A stretch of DNA of 64,000 nt, taken from NCBI RefSeq assembly GCF_001514265.1, contig NZ_KQ948988.1, positions 999,395 through 1,063,394 on the forward strand, read 5' to 3'. Numbering within the stretch: the stretch's first letter is position 1; each line of letters opens with the position of its first letter. Below are positions 8,941-17,712 of this stretch, piece by piece. Below the pieces are notes generated by a model, which was given only the letters and a program-made list of their open reading frames with translations, was not told where the DNA came from and searched no databases. Source of the stretch: Streptomyces resistomycificus. Its GTDB lineage: Bacteria > Actinomycetota > Actinomycetes > Streptomycetales > Streptomycetaceae. The position numbers were made by a program, and so were the translations under genes.

Positions 8941-9648
8941 TCAGACGGACTTCGGCTCGACCCGGGCCACCACCACGTGCGGCCGGCCCGGGTGCGGGGC
9001 GGTGCAGGCGGCGTACAGCGCCTCGTGGTCCCGGCCGTCGACCGTGACCGCGGACCAGCCGGCTGCCTCGAAGCGGGCGGCGATGCCGCCGGGCAGGGCG
9101 TGGCTGGCGGAGGAGTTGTCGATCACCACGGTGTGCAGGCGTTCGAGCCCGGCGGGCCCGGCGAAGGCGATCGCCTCGTGGTTGCTGCCCTCGTCCAGCT
9201 CGGCGTCCCCGACCAGCACCCACACCCGGGGCTCGTCCAGGCCCTGGGCGCGCAGCCCCAGAGCCGTGCCCACGGCGATCGGCAGCCCGTGCCCCAGGGA
9301 GCCGCTGCCGATCTCGGCCCCCGGGACGAGCACCCGGTCGGGGTGGTGCCCGAGCGGTGAGTCGTACGAGCCGAAGCCCGGCAGCCAGTCCACCGGGACG
9401 AAGCCCTTGGCGGCCAGCACCGCGTAGTACGCCATCGGGCCGTGTCCCTTGGACAGCAGGAACCTGTCCCGCCCGGGGTCGTCCGGCCGCTCGGGCCCCA
9501 CCCGCAGCACCCGGTCGTACAGGACCCACAGCACGTCCAGCGTGGACGTCGCCGCCGGCCCGTGCTTCTCGTCGCCCGTCATCAGCCCCATGAGCCGGGG
9601 CAGGTCGGTGTACCCGTGGGCCCGACCGCGTTCCTCGGTGATCGTCAT
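8941..9648 (-). CDS. Transketolase N-terminal subunit
   Basis: 235 residues covering the TPP-binding half. Visible are 'LLSKGHGPMAYYAVLAAKG', the TPP/Mg motif 'VLVGDAELDEGSNHEA...DNS' (the GDG-type motif, here GDA) and 'GSGSLGHGLPIAVGTALG'. ATG 9648 starts MTITEERGRAHG. It precedes the C-terminal subunit on the same strand and would be cotranscribed with it. The 5' end is divergent from the tRNA gene, about 125 bp away. Confidence 0.88.
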   Translation of the reverse strand: MTITEERGRAHGYTDLPRLMGLMTGDEKHGPAATSTLDVLWVLYDRVLRVGPERPDDPGRDRFLLSKGHGPMAYYAVLAAKGFVPVDWLPGFGSYDSPLGHHPDRVLVPGAEIGSGSLGHGLPIAVGTALGLRAQGLDEPRVWVLVGDAELDEGSNHEAIAFAGPAGLERLHTVVIDNSSASHALPGGIAARFEAAGWSAVTVDGRDHEALYAACTAPHPGRPHVVVARVEPKSV

Positions 9649-9772
9649 GTGGACGATCGTGCAACCTCGAGCAAGGTTGAGGTCAAGTGAAAGGGGTGCG
9701 CGACCACCGGCCTGAGTGCGGTATGGTTTCCATGCGCGTTCGGCCAGGGGAAACCCCAGGTCAGACGGCCAC

Positions 9773-9846
<74 letters not shown>

Positions 9847-9853
9847 CGGTGCG

Positions 9854-9891
9854 AAGGGTCTTCGCAGGCAGTTGCCTGTGAGGGCCCTTTT
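9854..9891 (+). terminator. Terminator after tRNA-Pro
   Basis: An imperfect hairpin (AAGGGTC...GGGCCCTT outer arms, CAGGCA/TGCCTG inner arms) is followed by a run of T residues, immediately downstream of the tRNA. Confidence 0.6.
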
Positions 9892-10024
9892 CGTATGGGA
9901 CGACTTCGTACGGGCCGACCACCGACAACTTTGCGAAGTGCGGCAGGTGGGAAGGGGTCCTGCCGGCCCACCTCTGCGGCACCATCGAGAGGTTCGCCGC
10001 ACACGTGATCCCGTGGAGTACGCC

Positions 10025-10230
10025 ATGCCCCGTTCCGAAGCCCGCGTCAGCACCGACCGGCCGCACCGCTACGCCAAGCAGCTCGCCTCCCATCTGGGCC
10101 GGCGCAGCGAGACCAGCTGGGACGAGCAGTCCGGCCAGGGCCGGCTGCGCTTCCAGGACGGCACCGGCTCGCTCACCGCCGTCGACGGCGCCCTGTTGCT
10201 CTCCGTGGAGTCGGAGGCCGAGTACGTCTC
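10025..10230 (+). pseudogene. DUF2218 gene, 3' truncated
   Basis: From ATG 10025 the protein reads MPRSEARVSTDRPHRYAKQL and continues 'GRLRFQDGTGSLTAVDGALL', the start of a DUF2218 protein. About 68 residues are present. Homology ends near 10230, where the sequence becomes the antisense of a Fic-type toxin gene, so the last third is missing. The open frame runs on to 10348 but codes for junk. The truncation marks one edge of the accessory patch downstream of the tRNA. Confidence 0.65.
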
Positions 10231-10464
10231 GGCGACCAGCCAGGCAAAGAACTCGTTTCTCGCCTCAAGCGGCTCGTGCAGCGCGGTGGCCTCCAGCATT
10301 GCCGCGGCCTTGAGCCAGTCACTCGCGTACACATCGCGGCCCATGTAGTGCGCTTGGGCGCGGGCGCAGACGGCATCCAGTACCCCCAGGTCGAGACAGT
10401 CTGGGTCTCCGGGGAGGTTCTGGGCGATCTGTAGGAGTTCTTGCGGGGTGAGGAATCGGGTCAC
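10231..10464 (-). pseudogene. Fic/Doc-type toxin, 3' truncated
   Basis: GTG 10464 begins VTRFLTPQELLQIAQNLPGD. Together with 'DLGVLDAVCARAQAHYMGRD', 'WLKAAAMLEATALHEPLEARN' and 'EFFAWLVAETY' this follows the Doc/Fic toxin fold, which would AMPylate or phosphorylate a translation factor. The equivalent of the catalytic HxFx(D/E)GN loop reads 'HEPLEARNEF', so even the intact parent was a divergent member. The gene is cut near 10231 by the DUF2218 fragment and lacks its C-terminal helices. The start overlaps the antitoxin stop (GTGA). Confidence 0.6.
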
Positions 10465-10763
10465 GCGGCGTGACCGTGCTGCTGGATCTCGTGCAGGTCG
10501 CGGCTGCCCATGGGAGCGGGGTCGGGCCACTCAGCGGTGCGGGGGTCGACTGGGGGTGAGTCCTGGGCAGTGAAGACGTCGGCGAGCTGCGCGACGCGGT
10601 CGCGGGTCTTCCCCAGCGCCTTGATGAAAGGGTCGGCGGCGGCAGCGAGGGCCGCGTCACGGACGAAGGCCTCGGGCGACTTGCCGACGAGTTGGGCGGC
10701 CTGCTGGACGCGCGCGTATTCCTCTGGGTCGAAGGCTGACACCTGGGGTCCGTTCTGGTCCAT
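10461..10763 (-). CDS. Antitoxin of a Fic-type TA pair
   Basis: 100 residues from ATG 10763 (MDQNGPQVSAFDPEEYARVQ). The 'FDPEEYARVQQAAQLVGKSPEAF' stretch looks like a ribbon-helix-helix or related antitoxin N-terminus, followed by a helical and then a proline-rich tail that would wrap the toxin. It is complete, but the toxin translated from its overlapping stop codon is broken, so this is probably an orphan antitoxin. Confidence 0.6.
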   Translation of the reverse strand: MDQNGPQVSAFDPEEYARVQQAAQLVGKSPEAFVRDAALAAAADPFIKALGKTRDRVAQLADVFTAQDSPPVDPRTAEWPDPAPMGSRDLHEIQQHGHAA

Positions 10764-10977
10764 ACGAGCGACGGTACCAGCGGGCCCGCCCTCAGGCCGA
10801 GGGTCTGTCCTGACTGGCGCTGGCGGGTGGGCTTGGGTCCGGCCCGCGGGCGGTCAGTGACAACTGGGGGCGTGCTGCCACCCACGACCGCCGGAAGCTG
10901 CTGCGAACAGCATTGTCAGTGCTGGACGGCAGTATGGCGGGCATGGAAATCCAAGTTGCGGTGAGCTTGTCCGGCCG

Positions 10978-11049
10978 AGACCTAGGGGCGTGTCGGTCGT
11001 ACGTTCTTGTCTCCTTCGGATCCGCCTCGGGCAGACCTAGGCGCGTGTC
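10978..11049. repeat. 17-bp direct repeat pair
   Basis: AGACCTAGGGGCGTGTC (10978-10994) and AGACCTAGGCGCGTGTC (11033-11049) match at 16 of 17 bases, 55 bp apart, directly upstream of the gene at 11073. Likely a regulator-binding pair or promoter element. Confidence 0.5.
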
Positions 11050-11072
11050 CCAGGCGGAGGAGAGGTAGCGCC

Positions 11073-11696
11073 GTGGGGAGGTCCAGCTTCTGGTGCGTGA
11101 TCGCGCTGCGTGATGAGGAGGTAGCGACGCTTGCGCCAATAGCGGTGCCGGCAATTGAGGCCGTAGCCGCGAGGGTGTCGGCGCAGCAGGCGTGGGCGCA
11201 GTGGGAGAGCGACGTGGCCCGCTATGGCGGCGCGGTGCCGGTCTGGGAGGGCAGGTGGTACTACTCCGTGGAAGCGTCCCGCTTGTACGAGCTAGTCAAT
11301 GACTCTCCGCTCGACGCTCTGGAAGCCGCGTGCGAACTACACGTTCTTGATTGGTGGGATCGGTACGACGACGCCGTCGAGCCGTTTTTCGCGGGAGCTC
11401 GAAAAGACAATCCGGTCGCTGCTCTCTTCCATGCCGTGGGCCCACAGCGGGCTCGAGCGCTACCAGGCTGGGCGGGTGATGCGCTACTGACGTCGGCCGA
11501 GGTGAGCCGTAGCCTGCCCGCAGTGGAGAGGGCACTGGATCTGGCGGGAGCCGAGCGGGAGCAGGTCCTCGCCCGGATCGAGGACTGGCTGGCCGACGGC
11601 GAGGACCCCGCTGCACTGCTTGATGGGCTGCTGCGCGTCTGGCAGCAGACCGAAGCGGCGGGGCTGGGGCTCTTTTCGAGCCGTATCTGGCACTGA
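11073..11696 (+). CDS. Hypothetical protein
   Basis: 207 residues from GTG 11073, which has GGAGGAGAG eight bases upstream; an ATG at 11007 lacks such a site. The protein is acidic, rich in alanine, leucine and tryptophan and helical, with no signal peptide or membrane segment. Phrases such as 'LYELVNDSPLDALEAACELHVLDWWDRYDD' (spread over residues about 67-97) are not a family I recognise. It stands alone after the Fic/antitoxin remnant. Confidence 0.6.
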   Translation: MGRSSFWCVIALRDEEVATLAPIAVPAIEAVAARVSAQQAWAQWESDVARYGGAVPVWEGRWYYSVEASRLYELVNDSPLDALEAACELHVLDWWDRYDDAVEPFFAGARKDNPVAALFHAVGPQRARALPGWAGDALLTSAEVSRSLPAVERALDLAGAEREQVLARIEDWLADGEDPAALLDGLLRVWQQTEAAGLGLFSSRIWH

Positions 11697-12065
11697 CGCA
11701 ACACTGTGGGCTTACCGGGACGGCGGGCTTCGTCATCTGTCTCATGCGACGGCTCACATCGGCACCAGCTGGCACTCCTACGCCCCGCCTCCGCCCCAGT
11801 ATGATCTCCGGTTCGAAGGAGCCGTCGCGGCCGCAGGGCACGGTTGTCTCTACTGGGCCGACCTCGGTCAGGACGGTCTTGGAGCTCGGTGTCGCCCGGA
11901 TCGGAGCAACCACGGACCCTGACACTCTCAGCATCCGAATGCTCGGCAGCCTCAGAAGCACCAGCCTGCAGGCTTGGCCGTCTCACCGTCACCGATCCCA
12001 TACCCTCGTAACCGTTCTGAACGACGGCATCGGCCTTGCCCGCGCCTACAGTTGCGGTCTTCTCC
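11697..12065. other. No gene seen
   Basis: 369 bp between the hypothetical gene and the 3' end of the kinase pseudogene. Short open frames occur on both strands but none has codon bias, a ribosome-binding site or recognisable protein. Confidence 0.5.
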
Positions 12066-13310
12066 TCATCCGCTGACGGCCTGCGCCATGCGCTGCACCA
12101 TCCATGGCAGGGCGGGGCCGACCCGCCGACGAACTGGACCCGTCACCCTCAAGTCAAATGATCGAAGAATCCGGAAGTGGGCCGCGCTGCCAGGGTGGTC
12201 GCCCAGGGCAGCCGCCATGAGGACTGCGGCCTCGCCGCGCAGGGTGAGCAGCCATGCGGCGATCACGTCCCGGGGCCGGTACTGGTCCCATATGCCGTCC
12301 CATACGCACATGGCGCGCGCCGCCTCGTCCATGAGGTCCCAGGAGCCGGCTGCCGCGGCGAAGGCGGCGACCCGCTGGAGCCAGAGGATGGCGCGGTAGG
12401 CCTCGGGGTGCGAGATGCGACGCTGCTGGCCCGCCGCATGAGAGCTCAGGGCTTCGATGAGCAGTTCCGCCTCGGCTGGCAGACGTACCAGTCCTTCGGC
12501 CGTGGTCTCGGGCTTGAGTTGAGTGAGGACCCCGACGTAGAGGGCCTGGTCCTCAGGATGGTCGGCGGTGAAGGACAGGAAGGTCTCAACGGGCCCAGGG
12601 TGACCGCTGTGGGCAGCGGCCAGCAAGGACTCGCCACGTGCTGCCGGAGTCAGCACCGGGCCGGCGAGCTTGTCCTGTATCAGCTTGCGCAGGTCAGCGG
12701 CTGTCTGGGGGCGACTGTGCGGGTCGCGGGCGGTCGCCGCGCGGACGATGTCCCTCCACGGCCCCGCAGCGGGCAGGAGCTGCTGCGTCATGGCGGGGAC
12801 GTCTCCCGTCAGCGCCTAGGAGATGGCGCGACCAACGTCATATATGTCCGCCGCCGGGGGGGGGGGCTTCGTGCGCGTTGATGAGCAATTCCGGCGCTGC
12901 AAAGCCGTCGGTGCCGACTTCTGCCCGAGTGCGGTCGGATGTGGTCTGTCCACGAGGACGGCGTACGACGCCCCAGTCGCCGAGTCTCCACCGACCGTCA
13001 AACCGCAAGATATTGGAGGGTTTAACATCGCGACTGCATCCAGCCCCCGGCGTGGGAGTCGTGTGCGACCTCGAGCACGTTGAGGAGTGCTTGCACCAGT
13101 TCCCTTAGCCGTGAGGGTTTTTGGAGCTGGTCGGGGCGGTCTTCGGCGGTGCATTCCGCCGACGGCATGACCAGCCATCCCTCGACCGGGTTGGCGTCGA
13201 GGATTGGCTGGTAGTTCGGGGTGGGAGTTGAGGTCTTGGGCGACTTCGATTTCGCGCCGCATACGTGCTGCTGGCGTCTCCCGCCAGGAGACAGTTGCCG
13301 TGACCAACTA
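12066..13310 (-). pseudogene. Ser/Thr protein kinase-like pseudogene
   Basis: Kinase subdomains appear in order on the minus strand but in different frames. 'RMRREIEVAQDLNSHP' (helix C) is in one frame. 'NYQPILDANPVEGWLVMP' and 'LRELVQALLNVLEVAHDSHA' are in a second. 'SRDVKPSNILRFDGRWRLGD' then 'WGVV' (catalytic loop and DFG-equivalent DWG) and 'VGTDGFAAPELL' (APE) are in a third. 'PPPAADIYDVGRAIS' follows a shift at an 11-G run (12856-12866), ending at an amber codon. The last 241 codons (12066-12791) are open and carry the kinase C-lobe end 'ARDPHSRPQTAADLRKLIQD' plus a helical tail. At least three frameshifts and one stop make it dead. Confidence 0.8.
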
Positions 13311-13455
13311 TGAAGCTCACGCTGCGCCGGAACGGGCGCAAGCTCGGGCCAGGCGGGGCTGCGTCGTGAACTGCACAGCGACGACAACCAGAACGCCGCC
13401 CCGACCACACGGTTCTCCTCCCTCCAGGTCCGGCTGCCCGTCACGCAGGCGGCTG

Positions 13456-13851
13456 TCACGGGGTGAAGGGGACCCCCGCGCGGAGGAGCACGTTGGCGTA
13501 GAAGGTGTCCTCGCCCGTCCGTACGGCGAACTTGACGTCCCGGACCCTGGCCTTGAACTCGTCGTGGTCGATGGGTTCGGGGTCGAGCCCGAAGGAGCGC
13601 AGGCCGGTGTGGACGGTGGGGTTGACCTCGCGGATCTTGTCGGTCACCCAGCTGTGCTCGACGACGATCTCGTTGAGCACGGTCTGGACGACGTCCAGGA
13701 ACGGGGATTGGCCGTACCGGTAGCCGAGATCCACGACGGGGGTGTCGGGTGCCAGGGGGAGCCCGGCGTCGCTGATCACGAAGGTGTCGGTGTGGCGGAG
13801 ACCGGCGATCAGCCCGGCCAGCTCGCGGTGGATGATGCCCTTGCGCTGCAC
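13456..13851 (-). CDS. rbsD: D-ribose pyranase
   Basis: 131 residues from GTG 13851 (VQRKGIIHRELAGLIAGLRH). 'GLRHTDTFVISDAGLPLAPD' with the catalytic histidine region, and the C-terminal 'RTGEDTFYANVLLRAGV', are the RbsD signature. It interconverts beta-pyranose and beta-furanose ribose before phosphorylation. It starts four bases after the rbsK stop and is the last gene of the ribose operon. Confidence 0.93.
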   Translation of the reverse strand: MQRKGIIHRELAGLIAGLRHTDTFVISDAGLPLAPDTPVVDLGYRYGQSPFLDVVQTVLNEIVVEHSWVTDKIREVNPTVHTGLRSFGLDPEPIDHDEFKARVRDVKFAVRTGEDTFYANVLLRAGVPFTP

Positions 13852-13855
13852 GGGT

Positions 13856-14827
13856 TCAGTCCGTTTCGGTAGGGGGAGTGGTGGGGGCGAGGGCGCGCAG
13901 CGCGGCCAGGCCGGCGTACTGCTGGGGCGCACCCGAGACCCGTACGGCCAGGGAGCCCGCGGCGATGCCGAGGCGTGCGGCGTCCAGGAGCGAGTCACCG
14001 GCGGCGAGCCGGGCGGCGAGCACTCCGGCGAAGGCGTCACCGGCGCCCGTGGTGTCCACGACGGTCGCGGGGACGGCCGGGAGCGCCGTGGAGACGCCGT
14101 CGGCGTCGGTGACGATGGCGCCCGCCTCGCCCAGGGTGGTGACCACGGCCTTGGCACCCCGGGCGCGCAGCGCGTCGTGCGCCTTCCGTACGGACGCTTC
14201 GTCCGGCGTGACCTCAGCATCTTTGTCTGTCGCCAACTGGCCTGACACCACCGCCTGTTCGTGCTCGTTCACGATGAGCACGTCACAGCGGGCGATCAGG
14301 TCGTCGGGGAGTTCGGCGGCGGGGGCGGCGTTGAGGAGGAACCGTCCCCGGCAGGCGTCCGCCGCGCGGCGGACGACGTCCAGCGGGATCTCCAACTGGG
14401 CCAGTACGACGGCTGCTTGAGCCCCGAGGCCCTCGGTGGGGTCGCCCTCGGAGGGCCACTGGTGGTTGGCGCCGGCGACCACCACGATGGTGTTGTCGCC
14501 GGCCGCCGTGGTGATCCACGCGGTACCGGTCTCGGCGCCGGGCACCGTGGTCACCGCCTCGACGTCCACTCCGCCGGCGACCAGCCGGGCACGGGCCCGG
14601 TCCGCCTCGGTGTCCTCGCCCACCCGGGCGATCATCGCCGTACGAACGCCTCCGGAGGCCGCCGCGGCCGCCTGGTTGGCGCCCTTGCCACCGAGGGTGA
14701 CGTACGCGGTACGGCCGAGGAGGGTCTCGCCGGGGGAGGGGAAGGCGTCGGCGACGACGACGTGGTCGATGTTCACCGAGCCGATCACCACGACCTGGGG
14801 TGACGTACCCGGCACGGCCTCAGGCAT
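13856..14827 (-). CDS. rbsK: Ribokinase
   Basis: 323-residue PfkB-family sugar kinase that phosphorylates ribose to ribose-5-phosphate. N-terminal 'VVVIGSVNIDHVVVADAFPS', substrate-binding 'LGGKGANQAAAAA', and the C-terminal signature 'VVDTTGAGDAFAGVLAARLA' with the catalytic Asp are all intact. The start overlaps the end of rbsA by eight bases. Confidence 0.94.
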   Translation of the reverse strand: MPEAVPGTSPQVVVIGSVNIDHVVVADAFPSPGETLLGRTAYVTLGGKGANQAAAAASGGVRTAMIARVGEDTEADRARARLVAGGVDVEAVTTVPGAETGTAWITTAAGDNTIVVVAGANHQWPSEGDPTEGLGAQAAVVLAQLEIPLDVVRRAADACRGRFLLNAAPAAELPDDLIARCDVLIVNEHEQAVVSGQLATDKDAEVTPDEASVRKAHDALRARGAKAVVTTLGEAGAIVTDADGVSTALPAVPATVVDTTGAGDAFAGVLAARLAAGDSLLDAARLGIAAGSLAVRVSGAPQQYAGLAALRALAPTTPPTETD

Positions 14828-15659
14828 GCGCGTCCCCTTGCACGGCCCCGGTGATCAGCCCGACCAGCTCGTCACCCGTGGTGGCGGAGATGGTCCGCCG
14901 CGCGGCGGTCTGGCCTCGGCGCAGTACGTACGCGGTGTCGGCGACCCGGAGCACCTGCGCCATGTCGTGGCTGATCAGCAGCACGGTCACCGACGCCTCG
15001 CGGAGCCGGGCGATGAGCTCCTCCACGGCCGCCGTCTCCCGGACGCCCAGCGCTGCGGTCGGCTCGTCCATGATGACCAGGGTGCGGCCCCAGTTGGCCG
15101 CGCGGGCGATGGCGATGCACTGCCGCTGACCGCCCGACATCCGCCGCACGGTGGCCCGTACGTTCGGCACGTTCACGTCCAGCCGGGACAGGATGTCGCT
15201 GCTCTGGGCGATCATGGACTTCTTGTCCAGCACCCGGAACGGGCCGAAGCCGCTGGTCAGCTCGTGGTTGAGGTAGAGGTTCTGCCAGACCGGGAGGTCT
15301 TCGATGAGGCCGAGGGTCTGGTACACCGTCTCGATGCCCAACTGCCGGGCGTCGTCGGGGGAGTGGAACCGGACCTGCTCGCCCCGGAAGCGGATCTCGC
15401 CCGCGTCCTGCGGGTGCACACCGGTCAGACAGCGCACCAGCGTGGACTTGCCCGCGCCGTTGTCGCCGAGGAGCGCGGTGACCTCGCCGGGGGCCAGCTT
15501 CAGGTCCACGCCCTGGAGCGCCTGGACCGCGCCGAAGGACTTGCGCAGCCCGGTGATCTCCACGAGCGGCGAGACGACCTGACTGGCCGAGGCGCCGCTC
15601 TGGGTGGCGGCGGGGGCGGCGGAGGATGTGCCCGTCATACGGGCCGGAGTGTCCGTCAT
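14820..15659 (-). CDS. rbsA: Sugar ABC transporter ATP-binding protein
   Basis: 279 residues with one ATPase domain: Walker A 'LLGDNGAGKSTLV', Q-loop 'YQTLGLI', signature 'MSGGQRQ', Walker B 'LVIMDEPTAALG', H-loop 'LLISHD'. E. coli RbsA has two fused ATPase domains (about 500 aa); this is a half-size, FrcA-like version that must homodimerise. It lies between the permease and ribokinase genes on the same strand. Confidence 0.88.
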   Translation of the reverse strand: MTDTPARMTGTSSAAPAATQSGASASQVVSPLVEITGLRKSFGAVQALQGVDLKLAPGEVTALLGDNGAGKSTLVRCLTGVHPQDAGEIRFRGEQVRFHSPDDARQLGIETVYQTLGLIEDLPVWQNLYLNHELTSGFGPFRVLDKKSMIAQSSDILSRLDVNVPNVRATVRRMSGGQRQCIAIARAANWGRTLVIMDEPTAALGVRETAAVEELIARLREASVTVLLISHDMAQVLRVADTAYVLRRGQTAARRTISATTGDELVGLITGAVQGDAHA

Positions 15660-15671
15660 GGCTGGCTTCTC

Positions 15672-16631
15672 CTACTTCTGGAACCGGGAGATGAAGGCCG
15701 CGCCGAGTACGACGGTGCCGACCGCGATGGGCTGGTAGTACTGCGAGATGCCGAGCAGGGTGAACCCGTTGATGAGGCTCTGGAGCAGCAACGCGCCGGT
15801 CACCGTGCCGAACACGGAGGCCTTCCCGCCGAACAGGCTGGACCCGCCGAGGACCACCGCCGCGATGGAGCTGAGCAGCAGGTCGGTCTGGAGGCTGGGG
15901 TCGGCGCCGCCCGTGCGGGCCACGAACAGCACGGCCGCGACCCCGCAGGCCAGCCCGGAACTCGCGTACGCGATCAGCCGGATACGGTTGACGTGGATGC
16001 CCACACCCCGCGCGGCCTCGATGTTGCCGCCGGTCGACAGCAGATAGGTGCCGGTACGGGTGCGGTAGAGAAGGAAGCCCACCAGCACGGCCACCACGAA
16101 GGCCAGTACCCAGAACCAGCGCACCGGGCCGATGCCGTTGATCGCCAGAGCGCGCAGGAAGTCCGAGTTCACGGGGACGGTGTTACCGCTGGTCAGCAGC
16201 AGGGTGAGACCGCTGACCACGGAGAGCGAGCCGAGGGTGACGATGAAGTCGGTCATGTTCAGCCGGGCCACCAGCAGACCGTTGACTACGCCCACCGCCA
16301 GCCCGGCCAGCAGGGCCAGGCCGACGGAGACGGTCAGTCCCCAGCCACTGGTGTAGGCGTACCCGAGGACCGCCGCCGACCAGGGCAGGTTGGAGCCCAC
16401 CGAGAGGTCGATACCGGCGACGGTGACCACCAGCTGCTGGCCCATGGCGAGGACCAGCAGGATCGAGGCCGACACCAGCAGGTCGCTGATGTTGGACGTC
16501 GTGAGGAAGTCGGGCGTGGCGATGAAGAAGATGAGGAACACCACGCCCAGCCCAATCGGGGCGGCGTAGCGTGCCGCCGCCTCGACCGAGAAGTCCAGGC
16601 CGAGCCGGCCCGGCGCCTGAGTGTCAGCCAT
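15672..16631 (-). CDS. rbsC: Sugar ABC transporter permease
   Basis: 319 residues, very hydrophobic, with eight to ten predicted membrane helices. 'MGQQLVVTVAGIDLSVGSNL' and 'VLGGSSLFGGKASVFGTVTG' are hallmarks of the BPD_transp_2 (RbsC/FrcC) family. Seven bases separate it from rbsB upstream and 12 from rbsA downstream. Confidence 0.93.
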   Translation of the reverse strand: MADTQAPGRLGLDFSVEAAARYAAPIGLGVVFLIFFIATPDFLTTSNISDLLVSASILLVLAMGQQLVVTVAGIDLSVGSNLPWSAAVLGYAYTSGWGLTVSVGLALLAGLAVGVVNGLLVARLNMTDFIVTLGSLSVVSGLTLLLTSGNTVPVNSDFLRALAINGIGPVRWFWVLAFVVAVLVGFLLYRTRTGTYLLSTGGNIEAARGVGIHVNRIRLIAYASSGLACGVAAVLFVARTGGADPSLQTDLLLSSIAAVVLGGSSLFGGKASVFGTVTGALLLQSLINGFTLLGISQYYQPIAVGTVVLGAAFISRFQK

Positions 16632-16638
16632 GATCAGA

Positions 16639-17712
16639 TCACTTCCCGGCCGAGAGCGGGTTTTCGAACGGGACGAACGGCTGCGGGACGGAGCTGATCG
16701 CCTTGTCCACGTTGGTGGAGTCGATCAGGGCGATCGGGGCGACGATCCGGCTGGGCACCTTCTTCTTGGCGACCAGGTCGATGCAGGCCTGCACGGCCAA
16801 CTGGCCCTCGGCGTACGGGTACTGGGAGATCGTGCCGCTGAGGGTGCCCGCCTTGACCGCCTCCAGCGCGGCGCTGATGCCGTCCACCGAGATGATGGAG
16901 ACCTTGCCGGTAAGGCCGGCGTTGCGGACCGCCTGCGCGGCGCCCAGACCCATGGTGTCGTTGGCGGCGAAGATACCGGTGATCTTCGGGTGGGCCTTGA
17001 GGATGGCCTCGGTGACCGTCTGCCCCTTGGCCTGGTCGTAGTCGGCGGGCTGGGTGGCGACGATGTCCAGCTTGCCCGCGACCTTCTCCGTGAAGCCCTT
17101 CTGGCGGTTGATGCCGTTCTGCTCACCGGCGATGCCCTGGAGGATGGCCACCTCGCCCTTGCCGCCCATGAGCTTCAGCAGGCCCTCGCCCGCCTGCTGA
17201 CCCGCCGACAGGTTGTCCGAGCCGATGAACGAGGCGTACGACACCCCGGCCTGCTTCGAGGCGTTCGCGTCGATCTGGGTGTCCAGGTTGAGGATCGGGA
17301 TCTTCTTCTGGGCTACCGGGACGAGCGGGGTGATCACGTTGGTGGCGTTGACCGGTACGACGCCGAAGCAGTTGTAGCCCTGGCCCGCGAGGGTGGAGAT
17401 CTTGGCGTTCTCACCCGTGCTGTCGGTCTCCGACGCGCCCGCCTGGACCTCCACCTTGACGCCCTGCTTCTTGCCCTCGGCTATCGCGCCGTCGCGCAGC
17501 GCCGCCCAGTAGGGGTTGGTGAAGTTCCGGGTGACGATGGCGATCTTCGCCTCGCCCGACTTGCTGCCGCTGTCGGAGCTGTCCCCGCCCCGGCCGCAAC
17601 CGGCCACCACCAGCAGCATCGTCGCGGCGGCGGCGACAGCGGTGACGGAACGGACTCTGCGTGCGGTGCGGTTGGCGGTGGCGCCGGAGTCGGCGGTGAC
17701 GTTGGTGTTCAT
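16639..17712 (-). CDS. rbsB: Sugar-binding lipoprotein of ABC transporter
   Basis: 357 residues. The N-terminus has arginines, a hydrophobic stretch and lipobox V-A-G-C with the cysteine at residue 39, so it is a secreted lipoprotein anchored outside the membrane. The mature part is a periplasmic-binding type 4 fold ('AKIAIVTRNFTNPYWAALRD', 'IFAANDTMGLGAAQAV', 'ISVDGISAALEAVKAG'), as in RbsB. Its place next to RbsC, RbsA, RbsK and RbsD supports ribose or a close analogue as ligand. Confidence 0.92.
   Translation of the reverse strand: MNTNVTADSGATANRTARRVRSVTAVAAAATMLLVVAGCGRGGDSSDSGSKSGEAKIAIVTRNFTNPYWAALRDGAIAEGKKQGVKVEVQAGASETDSTGENAKISTLAGQGYNCFGVVPVNATNVITPLVPVAQKKIPILNLDTQIDANASKQAGVSYASFIGSDNLSAGQQAGEGLLKLMGGKGEVAILQGIAGEQNGINRQKGFTEKVAGKLDIVATQPADYDQAKGQTVTEAILKAHPKITGIFAANDTMGLGAAQAVRNAGLTGKVSIISVDGISAALEAVKAGTLSGTISQYPYAEGQLAVQACIDLVAKKKVPSRIVAPIALIDSTNVDKAISSVPQPFVPFENPLSAGK

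Noticed and set aside
14436..16697. 753-codon plus-strand open frame opposite the rbs operon
   Set aside because: It is the mirror of real rbsK/rbsA/rbsC codons, full of Gly/Asp/His repeats without any domain.
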